Part shown: piece by piece, positions 8,313 through 16,521 of the stretch
Numbering within the stretch: the first letter of the stretch is position 1
Layout: each line of letters starts with the position of its first letter
Source of the DNA: UBA1724 sp963621575
GTDB taxonomy: Bacteria; Verrucomicrobiota; Lentisphaeria; Oligosphaerales; Oligosphaeraceae
Direction: 5' to 3'
NCBI GenBank assembly: GCA_963621575.1
Contig: CAVFEH010000001.1
Location: 186,001-250,000, forward strand
Length of the DNA: 64,000 bases
Notes under the pieces: generated by a model
Databases searched by the model: none
Told to the model about the DNA's origin: nothing
The model's input: only the letters and a program-made list of their open reading frames with translations
Program-made: the position numbers and the translations under genes

Positions 8313-8342
8313 TATAATGCGTTGCACAAAAAGCAATGCGTT
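8313..8342 (+). promoter_or_regulatory. Candidate -10 box TATAAT overlapped by a direct repeat
   Basis: TATAAT at 8313-8318 is a perfect -10 hexamer, 188 bases before gltX. AATGCGTT occurs at 8316-8323 and again at 8335-8342, 19 bases apart, covering the -10 box and the expected start of transcription. It looks like a possible operator, but no -35 element is clear. Confidence 0.3.
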
Positions 8343-8505
8343 TCTGCGGAAAGCGTGAAACTGCCGGCTTTTTCAAGGAAGAGGGGGGCCATGGGTTATA
8401 GTATCAACCCGCCCGCAAACTGGCCCTTTCCTTGTGCGTGAGCCACGGAGGCATTCGGGCGCGACGCCTTTCCCGTTATTGGTCCTTTTTTCAAGAAACT
8501 CATCC

Positions 8506-10092
8506 ATGACATCCGTACGCGTTCGTTTTGCGCCGTCCCCCACGGGGCAGGTGCACATTGGCAACATTCGCGCCGCCATCTTCAACTGGCTATATGCCCG
8601 TCATGAGGGCGGCGACTTCCTGCTGCGTGTGGAGGACACGGACTTGGAGCGTTCCACTCCCCAGGCAATCCAGGCATTGCTGGATGTCATGCAGTGGCTG
8701 GGATTGAACTACGACGAAGAGATCTTCTATCAGACCACCCAGTCCCGGAAGCACTGCCAGGCTGCGCAGGAGATGCTGGCGAAGGGCATGGCCTACGAGG
8801 ACAACAAGGGCGGCGACGCTCCCGCTGTGCTCTTTCGCTTCCCCTATGACACCACGGGGGTCCCGGGCATCGAGGAGGCGGGCGTGCAGCGTGTGAAGCT
8901 CCATTCCGACGCGCCGCTGAAGGTGTGCGGGAAGGGCGTCTCCTTCGCCGCGTTTTCCCCCAAGGGCAAGGCGGCCCCCGTGGACGCCACGCTGGCCGGC
9001 TTCCGGGATCTGGAGGCCTTTGACGCCGACGGCAAGTGCGTCTTCCGCCTTGCGGAGCACCTCCCCGAGATTGCGCAGGGACAGTCCTTCCTCGTGGACA
9101 ACGCGGTGGAGATCACCTATATGCGCCGAACCATCTCCTACACGGATCTGGTGAAGGGCGTCATGACCAAGCCCCTGGATGCCATGAAGGACTTCGTCAT
9201 CATCCGCTCCGATGGGTCCCCCGTCTTCCATTTGGCCAACGTCATGGACGACATCACCCAGGGCGTCACCCACATCATCCGCGGCGACGACCACGTGGAA
9301 AACACCTTCAAGCACATCTTCCTCTTCCACGCGCTGGGCGCCCCCGTCCCCCAGTACGCACACCTCCCCATGATCGTCAACGCCCAGGGGAAGCCCTACA
9401 GCAAGCGTGACGGCGACGCCTTTGTTGGGGATTTCCGGGAGAAGGGCTTCCTGCCCGAGGCACTCTTCAACTATTTGAGCCTCCTGGGATGGTCCCCGGG
9501 TGACGACCGTGAGAAGCTTTCCCGCCAGGAGCTGGTGGAGGCCTTCACTTTGGAGCGCTGCCTCCGGGCGCCCTCCCAGATGGATGTCAACAAGCTCACC
9601 GCGCTCAACGGACAGTACATCGCCGAACTGCCCCGGGAACGTTATCTGGAGCTGGTTGCACAGGAGGCCGCCAGGGCCCCCTGGGGGGCGGCCGCGCAGG
9701 GCGCGCCCTTTGAGAAGGTGGCGCTCTTCTTGCAGAGTCGCGTGAAGCGTCTGGTGGATGTGTCCCAGTGGGGATACTTTTTCCAGGAAGTTCCCGAGTG
9801 GGATGCAAAGGTCTGTGAGAAGCTCCTGAAGAATCCCGCCGCCGTCTCCGCACTGGACGAGCTTGCCGGAAGGCTCGCCGCGCTGCAGGAGTTCTCCGCT
9901 GACGCCATCGAGGCGGCGGTGGAGGAGTGCGCCGCCGTGCACGGCATCGCGCACGGCAAGCTGAACCAGCCCCTGCGCGCCGCCATCACCGGCACCAATG
10001 TGGGCGCAGGCATTTTTGAGACCGCCGAGCTCATCGGAAAGGACCGCTGCCTGAAACGCCTCCGGGAGTTCCCCCGCCCCGTTGCGCAATAA
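8506..10092 (+). CDS. gltX: Glutamyl-tRNA synthetase
   Basis: A 528-residue class I aminoacyl-tRNA synthetase that charges tRNA-Glu. The HIGH-type motif is in APSPTGQVHIGN (residues 9-20, with Asn as the fourth residue), and the KMSKS loop is represented by YSKRDGD starting at residue 298. LRVEDTDLERS and IRGDDHVENTFKH are typical of the Glu/Gln catalytic domain. The helical anticodon-binding domain fills the last 190 residues. I chose ATG 8506 because MTSVRVRFAPSPTG is the normal N-terminus; the frame upstream is not conserved. No Shine-Dalgarno is visible. Confidence 0.95.
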   Translation: MTSVRVRFAPSPTGQVHIGNIRAAIFNWLYARHEGGDFLLRVEDTDLERSTPQAIQALLDVMQWLGLNYDEEIFYQTTQSRKHCQAAQEMLAKGMAYEDNKGGDAPAVLFRFPYDTTGVPGIEEAGVQRVKLHSDAPLKVCGKGVSFAAFSPKGKAAPVDATLAGFRDLEAFDADGKCVFRLAEHLPEIAQGQSFLVDNAVEITYMRRTISYTDLVKGVMTKPLDAMKDFVIIRSDGSPVFHLANVMDDITQGVTHIIRGDDHVENTFKHIFLFHALGAPVPQYAHLPMIVNAQGKPYSKRDGDAFVGDFREKGFLPEALFNYLSLLGWSPGDDREKLSRQELVEAFTLERCLRAPSQMDVNKLTALNGQYIAELPRERYLELVAQEAARAPWGAAAQGAPFEKVALFLQSRVKRLVDVSQWGYFFQEVPEWDAKVCEKLLKNPAAVSALDELAGRLAALQEFSADAIEAAVEECAAVHGIAHGKLNQPLRAAITGTNVGAGIFETAELIGKDRCLKRLREFPRPVAQ

Positions 10093-10094
10093 GT

Positions 10095-10164
10095 CCGCAA
10101 TTCCGCTCGTCTTGTCGCGTTCCGCCCCGCGGATGGCCGTGGCGGCGTGGGATTGCGGGCGTTT
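10095..10164 (+). terminator. Possible branched terminator after gltX
   Basis: CCGCAATTCC (10095-10104) can pair with GGGATTGCGG (10149-10158, one G-U). An inner CCGCC/GGCGG stem lies at 10122-10145, and GCGTTTTG follows. The loop is long and the T-run short, so the call is tentative. Confidence 0.35.
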
Positions 10165-10203
10165 TGTGAAATTTTTCTATCGCCTTTTGTCTGAGGAGGA
10201 TCC

Positions 10204-11694
10204 ATGGTTATGTCTGAAGAAGTGAAGGAGTCCCTGCCGGAAGAGCGGCGGGCGCGGGGAGACTCCCTGCCCGTGGTCGCCATCGTGGGACGCCCCAATG
10301 TTGGGAAATCGGCCCTCTTCAATGCCATTTTGAAGCGTCGCGTCTCCATTGTCCACGAACAGAGCGGCGTCACGCGGGACTGTGTGGCGTCCCCTGCGGA
10401 GTTCCATGGAAAGAGCTTCCTGCTGGTGGACACCGGCGGTCTTGGCACCTGGAATGGCGACAAGAAGGTGGACCTCTTCGACGGCATGATCCGCGACCAG
10501 GTCACGGAGGTGGTGAAGGATGCCTTCTGCCTGCTGTGGGTGGTCAATTGCCAGGATGGCATCACTCCCCAGGACGAGGAGGTGGGCGCCTTCTTGCGCA
10601 AGGCCGGAAAGCCCCTGGTCCTCTGCATGAACAAGGCCGACAACAAGGAGCTGTCCCAGATCGCAATCGGGCATTTCGCCGCCCTGGGAGTGAAAGACGC
10701 CTATCCCACCAGCTGCACCCACACCCGCGGCATTGACGGCCTCCTGAAGCACCTGGTGGCCTTCCTCCCGGAGACTCCGAGGCAGGCCGGGGAGGAGAAG
10801 CCCCTCCGGGTGGCCGTGGTGGGCCGTCCCAATGTGGGAAAGTCCTCTTTGGTCAACCGGCTGCTGGGGGAGAAGCGCATGATGGTCTCCGACATCGCGG
10901 GCACCACCCGGGATTCCGTGGATCTGCCTGTGGTTCTGGAGAAAAATGGCGAGCAACTCCCCATCACCCTTGTGGACACCGCCGGATTGCGTCGGAAGGG
11001 CCAGATCTCCACTGTCGTGGAGTTCTTCAGCGCCAACCGCACCGAACTGGCCATCCGCAGCAGCGACGTGGTGCTCTTCGTGCTGGACTCCGAGGAGCCA
11101 TGCACCACCCAGGAACGGCATATCGGACGCATCATCGCCGACGCCCGCCGTCCCTGCATCATGCTGGCCAACAAGTGGGATCTGATCACCAAGGCCGGCA
11201 ACAACAAGCCGAAGCTCTTCGAGGACTTCGTCCGCGCCCGCATGCCCTACATGGCCCATGCCCCCATCGTGAACATCTCCGCCATGAATGGCTACAACAT
11301 GGGGTGCATCTTCGACCGTCTCAAGCTTCTCAAGGAGCAGACCCGCGTCAGCGTCCCCACCGCCATCTTCAACCAGTTCCTCCAGGACACCCTCCAGCGG
11401 AACCCGCCCATTTCCGTCAGCTCCCGGCGCTTCAAGATCTTCTACGGCACCATGGTCCACAACCCGCCGCCGAAGTTCGTACTCTTCGTCAACGACAGGA
11501 AGCTTTGCCCAAAGAACTACGAGAACTACTTGGAGAACCGGATCCGTGACGCCTTCTTCCCCCAGACCGGCCTGCCCATCAACCTGGAACTGCGGAATCG
11601 CCAGGACCCCGCAGGCAGAGCGGGCACCCGCGCCGCCGCGGCCGGTGACTATGAAAAACGGCGCGCCACGCGGAAACCCCGGTATTCGCGATGA
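10204..11694 (+). CDS. der: Ribosome-assembly GTPase Der (EngA)
   Basis: A 496-residue double-GTPase required for 50S subunit maturation. The first G-domain has GRPNVGKS at residues 29-36, with NKAD later as its guanine-specificity motif. The second has GRPNVGKS at 207-214, DTAGLRRKG and NKWD. A C-terminal KH-like domain (about 385-480) contains the PPxFVLFVND signature. The tail is basic (YEKRRATRKPR). GAGGAGG ending five bases before the ATG gives a strong Shine-Dalgarno, which many neighbours lack. The gene lies between gltX and the first GH38 gene on the same strand. Confidence 0.96.
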   Translation: MVMSEEVKESLPEERRARGDSLPVVAIVGRPNVGKSALFNAILKRRVSIVHEQSGVTRDCVASPAEFHGKSFLLVDTGGLGTWNGDKKVDLFDGMIRDQVTEVVKDAFCLLWVVNCQDGITPQDEEVGAFLRKAGKPLVLCMNKADNKELSQIAIGHFAALGVKDAYPTSCTHTRGIDGLLKHLVAFLPETPRQAGEEKPLRVAVVGRPNVGKSSLVNRLLGEKRMMVSDIAGTTRDSVDLPVVLEKNGEQLPITLVDTAGLRRKGQISTVVEFFSANRTELAIRSSDVVLFVLDSEEPCTTQERHIGRIIADARRPCIMLANKWDLITKAGNNKPKLFEDFVRARMPYMAHAPIVNISAMNGYNMGCIFDRLKLLKEQTRVSVPTAIFNQFLQDTLQRNPPISVSSRRFKIFYGTMVHNPPPKFVLFVNDRKLCPKNYENYLENRIRDAFFPQTGLPINLELRNRQDPAGRAGTRAAAAGDYEKRRATRKPRYSR

Positions 11695-11796
11695 CGACGG
11701 CTCGCGTATAACATAGAAAGAACGGGAGCTCTCCGCCCACTCTGCTCCTTCACTTGCTTTCCACAAAGCCATACCGCATAAAAGCGAGACGAAACC

Positions 11797-14700
11797 ATGC
11801 TGCCTTCTCAATTTGAAGAACTCACGACCCGTCTGATGTCCTTCTACGAGCGCTCCGAGGAGGACTTGTACACCGAGTATGCGCCTTTGGAGCTCCACGT
11901 GGCGACCACGGATCATCCGGTGCCCTGGGAGCAGCGGCTGGGATTGACGTACCGGACCTCGGGGGAGGGCGACGCCTGGGGGCATGACTGGCAGAGTGGA
12001 TGGTTCCATGTCACCGGAAGAATCCCGGAGTCCTGGGATGGCAGGACGGGCGTCATGCGGTTGAATCTGGGGGGCGAGTGCCTGGTGTATGATGAGAATG
12101 GCGCGCCCCTGTGCGGGTTGACCAATACCTCGGTCTATCATCCGGGCACCACGAAGGAGGTCTTCTACTGGGAGCGGCCCTTCCGGGGTGGTGAGATCGT
12201 GGATCTCTGGGTGGAGGCTGCTGCCAACAACATCCTGGGGCCCGAGCACTTCAACTGGAATCCCCATGCCGAGCGGGAGACGCATCCCGCCGGCGTCTCC
12301 ACCGGCGTGGTCCGCATTGCGCGGATGGCGCTGTGGAATGAGGAGCTCTACCAGTTTCGCGTGCAATTCTGGCAGCTGTGGTATTACGTGGAGTTCCTGG
12401 GGAAGGATGGGAACAACAATGTCTGCCGCCGGATTGTCCACGCCATGAACAAGGCGCTGGATGCGTATCGTGGCGATCCCCGCCGTGCTGGCGAGGCCAT
12501 GAAGGAGCTGGCGCCGGTATGGTCCTGGAGGGCAAAGGGCTCCGCGCCTCGGTGCACTGCCATTGGCCATGCGCATATTGATGTGGGTTGGCTCTGGCCC
12601 GTGCGGGAGTCCGTCCGGAAGGCCGCCCGTACCTTCTCCAGCCAGCTGCGGCTCTTCAAGCGCCATCCGGAGTACCGCTTCGGCGCCTCTCAGCCTCAGC
12701 TCTACCAATTCGTGAAGGACCGCTATCCCGCCCTTTATGAACGGATCCGCCAGGCGGTCCACGAGGGCCGTTGGGAGTGCCAGGGCGGCATGTGGGTGGA
12801 GGCCGACAACAACATGCCCTCCGGCGAATCCCTGGTGCGGCAATTCCTTCATGGAAAGAATTTCTACCGTGATGAATTCGGCGTGGAAGTGCGCAACCTC
12901 TGGCTGCCCGATGTCTTCGGCTACAACGGAAACACCCCCCAGATCATGCGGATCTGCGGCTGCGATTTCTTCCTGACCCAGAAGCTCTCCTGGAACACCA
13001 TCCACAAGCCCCCATACAGCACCTTCCGCTGGAAGGGCGTGGACGGCAGCCAGGTGGCCACGCACTTCCCCCCCGAGAACGACTACAATTCCTGCTGCTC
13101 CTTCTCCCTTCTGGCACGGGCCCAGGACCGCCTCCAGGAATCCGCGATCCTCCCCGAATTCCTCTCCCTCTTCGGATTGGGCGATGGCGGCGGCGGCCCC
13201 AACGAGGACTATGTGGCCCGCGCCAAGCTTGCCCGGGACTGGGAGGGCGTGCCGAAGGTGAAGATGGGCTTCGCGCAACCCTTCTTTGACCGCGTCCTTG
13301 ACCACTCCCCGGAACTCCCTGTCTGGGAGGGCGAGCTCTACTTCGAAAATCACCGCGGCACTCTCACCAGCCAGGCGCGCACCAAGCGCAACAACCGCAA
13401 GCTGGAGGAGAGACTTTGGCAGACCGAGGCGCTCTGCAGTCTGCTGCCCGCCGGCAAGTATCCGCGGAAGGAACTGGAAAGGATTTGCAAGCTGCTCCTC
13501 ATCAACCAGTTCCATGACATCATCCCCGGCTCAAGCATCCGGCTGGTCTACGACCGCACCGAAAAGGAGCACGCGCAGTGCCTGAAGGAGCTCTCTGACC
13601 TGCTGGATCAGGCAGCCCGGGAGCTCTTCGCCCCCGAGAATGACGCCCTTGTTTTCTACAACTCCCTTTCCACTCCCTATGAACGGCCCCTGGTGCTCCC
13701 TGAGGAGCTCTCCGGCTGCGCGCTGGTTGACGAAGAGGGAAGGGGGATTCCCTGCCAGAGGGAGTCCACGGGCCATCTGGTGGCCGAGGCGCAGGTGCCG
13801 GCCTGGGGCTTCCGCACCCTGCGCGCCAACAGCGGCGTGGCGCCCGAAGAGTGCCTGCAGGACAGGGAGCTGATCCTGGAGAATGATCGTGTCCGCTACG
13901 TCTTTGACAAGATGGGGCGGCTGCTCTCCGCCGTGGATCTGACCACCGGACAGGAATTCCTGACGGCCCCCGGAAACGCCTTCTATGTCTTCCAGGACAC
14001 CACCGCCATCTACGACGCCTGGAATATCGATCCCTGGTACCGCGGCGAGGAGCTCCCATGGGAGCCAACGCTCCTGGAGGAGCCCCTGCGGGAGACTGGC
14101 CCCGTGCGGCAGGTCCTGCGCTTCCGCTTCGCCTTCCTCCATTCCACCTTGGAGCAGGAGATCTCCCTGGACCGCAAGAGTGCTCGTCTGGAGTTTTGCA
14201 CCACCGTGGAGTGGCACGAAAGCCACAAGATGCTCCGCGTGGCCTTCCCCACCAATGTCCACAGCGACGAGGCGTCCTTCCAGATTCAATATGGCGTCAT
14301 GAAGCGCGCCACCCACACCAACACCAGCCACCAGCAGGTGCAGTTCGAGGTGTGCGCCCATCGCTACGCCGACCTCTCCGACAAGGAGCGCGGCGCCGCA
14401 CTGCTCAATGACGGGAAATACGGGCACAGCGTCCGCGGTGGCGTCATGGAGCTGAATCTCCTGCGCTCCCCCAAGTGGCCTGACTACAACGCCGACCAGG
14501 GCACGCAGTATGTCACCTACGCCTTCCTGCCACACCAGCTCACGCTGGCGGACTCCACTGTCTCCCCCGAGGCCGCGATGCTGAACCGGGAACCTTGGCT
14601 CTTCCCCGGATTTTCCGCCGGCACCCTGGCGTTCCCCGTCCGCGTGGAGGGCGAGGGCGTTTCCTGGGAGGTCCTCAAGCGCGCTGAAAAGAACAACGAC

Positions 14701-15498
14701 TGGATCCTGCGCGTTGTGGAGACCCGCGGCCGCCATGCCACCGGGAAACTCTTCCTGGACAAGGCATTGCATGGTTATGCGCCATTCCGCATGGACGCCA
14801 TCGAGTGGGAGGACGGCGAACCCCTGGAGGCCCTCCGGGAGGGCGGATACGCCTTCTCCTTGAAGCCCTACCAGATCCTCACTATCTGCCTCTCCGACGG
14901 AAGCCGCCCCATGCCCGGAATCATCCTGGCATCGCGTTCACCCCGCAGAAAGGAGTTGCTTGTTCGCGCAGGCGTGGTCTTCGAGGCGGATCCGGCGCAG
15001 GGCGCCGAGGCGTCCTGGGATGGGGTCATGACTCCCGGGGAACATGCCCGGATGCTTTCTTGCCAGAAGGCCAAGGAGGTGTCCCTGAGACATCCTGGCA
15101 AGCTGACCCTGGGCGCAGATACCGTGGTGGCCATGGACGACCAGATCTTCGGCAAGCCCGCCGGCCTGGAGGAGGCGAAGGGCATGCTCCGGGAGCTCTC
15201 CGGCCGCAGCCATCTCGTGGTCACGGGCACGACCCTGGCGAAAGACGGGAAGGTCCTGGCCAGCTGGCAGACCAACACCCGCGTCTGCTTCCGGGAGCTT
15301 TCCGAGGAGGACATCGAGAAGTATCTCGCTTCCATCGATCCCCTGGACAAGGCCGGCGCCTACGCCATCCAGGAGCATGGAGACAGGATCGTGGAGGAGA
15401 TTCACGGACTCTTCTCCAATGTGGTCGGCCTCCCGGTGGAACAGGTTCTGCCTCTCCTGCGCGCCGCACGGGATGGCATGCTCGCCGGACAGTGGTAA
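11797..15498 (+). CDS. GH38 alpha-mannosidase fused in frame to Maf nucleotide pyrophosphatase
   Basis: A 1233-residue open frame with two complete proteins. Residues 1-1036 form a GH38 alpha-mannosidase: HIDVGWLWP with metal ligands His260 and Asp262, nucleophile Asp372 in LPDVFGYNG, WVEADNNMPSGES, and His573 in NQFHDIIPGS. Residues 1039-1233 form a whole Maf protein: MPGIILASRSPRRKELL, GADTVVAMDDQIFGKP and DKAGAYAIQEHGD. Maf proteins hydrolyse non-canonical or modified nucleoside triphosphates and are normally separate proteins of about 190-200 residues. The paralogous GH38 at 16522-19644 stops exactly where the Maf part begins here. No signal peptide is present. A co-expressed fusion, or independent translation from the internal ATG, are both possible. 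Confidence 0.9.
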   Translation: MLPSQFEELTTRLMSFYERSEEDLYTEYAPLELHVATTDHPVPWEQRLGLTYRTSGEGDAWGHDWQSGWFHVTGRIPESWDGRTGVMRLNLGGECLVYDENGAPLCGLTNTSVYHPGTTKEVFYWERPFRGGEIVDLWVEAAANNILGPEHFNWNPHAERETHPAGVSTGVVRIARMALWNEELYQFRVQFWQLWYYVEFLGKDGNNNVCRRIVHAMNKALDAYRGDPRRAGEAMKELAPVWSWRAKGSAPRCTAIGHAHIDVGWLWPVRESVRKAARTFSSQLRLFKRHPEYRFGASQPQLYQFVKDRYPALYERIRQAVHEGRWECQGGMWVEADNNMPSGESLVRQFLHGKNFYRDEFGVEVRNLWLPDVFGYNGNTPQIMRICGCDFFLTQKLSWNTIHKPPYSTFRWKGVDGSQVATHFPPENDYNSCCSFSLLARAQDRLQESAILPEFLSLFGLGDGGGGPNEDYVARAKLARDWEGVPKVKMGFAQPFFDRVLDHSPELPVWEGELYFENHRGTLTSQARTKRNNRKLEERLWQTEALCSLLPAGKYPRKELERICKLLLINQFHDIIPGSSIRLVYDRTEKEHAQCLKELSDLLDQAARELFAPENDALVFYNSLSTPYERPLVLPEELSGCALVDEEGRGIPCQRESTGHLVAEAQVPAWGFRTLRANSGVAPEECLQDRELILENDRVRYVFDKMGRLLSAVDLTTGQEFLTAPGNAFYVFQDTTAIYDAWNIDPWYRGEELPWEPTLLEEPLRETGPVRQVLRFRFAFLHSTLEQEISLDRKSARLEFCTTVEWHESHKMLRVAFPTNVHSDEASFQIQYGVMKRATHTNTSHQQVQFEVCAHRYADLSDKERGAALLNDGKYGHSVRGGVMELNLLRSPKWPDYNADQGTQYVTYAFLPHQLTLADSTVSPEAAMLNREPWLFPGFSAGTLAFPVRVEGEGVSWEVLKRAEKNNDWILRVVETRGRHATGKLFLDKALHGYAPFRMDAIEWEDGEPLEALREGGYAFSLKPYQILTICLSDGSRPMPGIILASRSPRRKELLVRAGVVFEADPAQGAEASWDGVMTPGEHARMLSCQKAKEVSLRHPGKLTLGADTVVAMDDQIFGKPAGLEEAKGMLRELSGRSHLVVTGTTLAKDGKVLASWQTNTRVCFRELSEEDIEKYLASIDPLDKAGAYAIQEHGDRIVEEIHGLFSNVVGLPVEQVLPLLRAARDGMLAGQW
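14911..15498 (+). other. maf: Maf domain of the fusion; possible internal start
   Basis: The in-frame ATG at 14911 would yield a free 195-residue Maf protein of exactly the usual family length. No Shine-Dalgarno precedes it, but that is true of most genes here. Translation as a separate protein, only as a fusion, or as both cannot be told from the sequence. SRSPRR near the start is the substrate-phosphate-binding motif of the family. Confidence 0.7.
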
Positions 15499-15555
15499 AT
15501 TACTCCGTGGACGGCCACGCCCCCCTGACAAAAAACGCTTCCCTACAGCTTCTCC

Positions 15556-16479
15556 ATGACCCAAGATCCCCTGAATTATCTCGACGACGTCAGCCGCCGC
15601 CTCCAAGACACCTTCCAGGATGGCCTGGCAGTCTCCTATAACGACGACCGGAGCCTCCCCCGGCGCGAGAGTGTCCTGCGGATCTTGGAGGAGCTCTTGG
15701 AGATCCTCTTCCCGGGCTACTCCGGCAAGGCGCACTGCTATCGCTCCTTCCTGGACGGTTTCCTTTCCGGACAGCTGCCCCGGATCTGCCGGGAGCTCAC
15801 CCGGGAGCTGGATCTTGCACTGGAATATCTGGCGCGCACCTCCGACGGGGAATCCTCCGCACGGGAGCAGACTGCCGAGAACGCCGCCCGGCGTCTTATG
15901 GAGAAACTCCCCGAAATCCGCGAGACTCTCAAGCTGGATTGCCGCGCCGCCCTGGACGGCGACCCCGCCACCCGCTCCATGGACGAGATCATCCTGGCCT
16001 ATCCCGGCTTCAAGGCCATCGCCGTCCACCGCATCGCCCATGAACTCTATGCCGCCGGCATCCCGCTGGTGCCCAGAATCATGAGCGAATACGCCCACTC
16101 CGTCACCGGCATTGACATCCATCCCGGCGCCACCATCGGAAAAAGCTTCTTCATCGACCACGGCACCGGCGTGGTCATCGGCGAGACCTGCGTGCTGGGG
16201 GACAACGTGAAGCTCTACCAGGGCGTCACCCTGGGGGCACTCTCCTTCCCTAAGGACGGCTGTGGAAAAATCATCAAGGGGAGCAAGCGACACCCCAATT
16301 TGGAGGACAACGTGACGGTCTATGCCGGCGCCACCATCCTGGGAGACGTCACCATCGCCCACCACTCCGTCATCGGCGGAAATGTCTGGCTCACCGAATC
16401 CATCCCCGAGCCCTACAGCCGCGTCCTCTTCTCTCCCTCCGAGCTCACCATCAGGGTACGCAAGCAGCAGAACCACTGA
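15556..16479 (+). CDS. cysE: Serine O-acetyltransferase
   Basis: A 307-residue acetyltransferase that makes O-acetylserine from serine and acetyl-CoA, the first committed step of cysteine synthesis. An alpha-helical N-terminal half (about 1-185) is followed by a left-handed beta-helix of hexapeptide repeats (about 190-290). SVTGIDIHPGATIGKSFFID and HGTGVVIGE include the catalytic His/Asp region. GVTLGALSF and KRHPNLEDNVTVYAGATILG are also family-typical. The long N-terminal half resembles the EpsC/plant-like form more than short CysE. It sits 57 bases after the GH38-Maf gene and 42 bases before the second GH38, so the three are probably co-transcribed. No cysK is present. Confidence 0.92.
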   Translation: MTQDPLNYLDDVSRRLQDTFQDGLAVSYNDDRSLPRRESVLRILEELLEILFPGYSGKAHCYRSFLDGFLSGQLPRICRELTRELDLALEYLARTSDGESSAREQTAENAARRLMEKLPEIRETLKLDCRAALDGDPATRSMDEIILAYPGFKAIAVHRIAHELYAAGIPLVPRIMSEYAHSVTGIDIHPGATIGKSFFIDHGTGVVIGETCVLGDNVKLYQGVTLGALSFPKDGCGKIIKGSKRHPNLEDNVTVYAGATILGDVTIAHHSVIGGNVWLTESIPEPYSRVLFSPSELTIRVRKQQNH

Positions 16480-16521
16480 TTCAGAAGCCCGCAGTTTTGA
16501 CAAGCCTCCGTATTTGTCGCC

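Noticed and set aside
10177..13515. A 1112-codon open frame on the minus strand opposite der and GH38
   Set aside because: It is a shadow of two well-supported genes with no recognisable domain. The same applies to 5422-8376 (minus, opposite GH2) and 1939-4224 (minus, opposite mrp, gcvH and the membrane protein).
14870..14930. The GH38-Maf join as a sequencing or assembly error
   Set aside because: Both halves are complete and in one frame with no ambiguous bases or homopolymer at the join. An error cannot be excluded without reads, but nothing in the sequence points to one.
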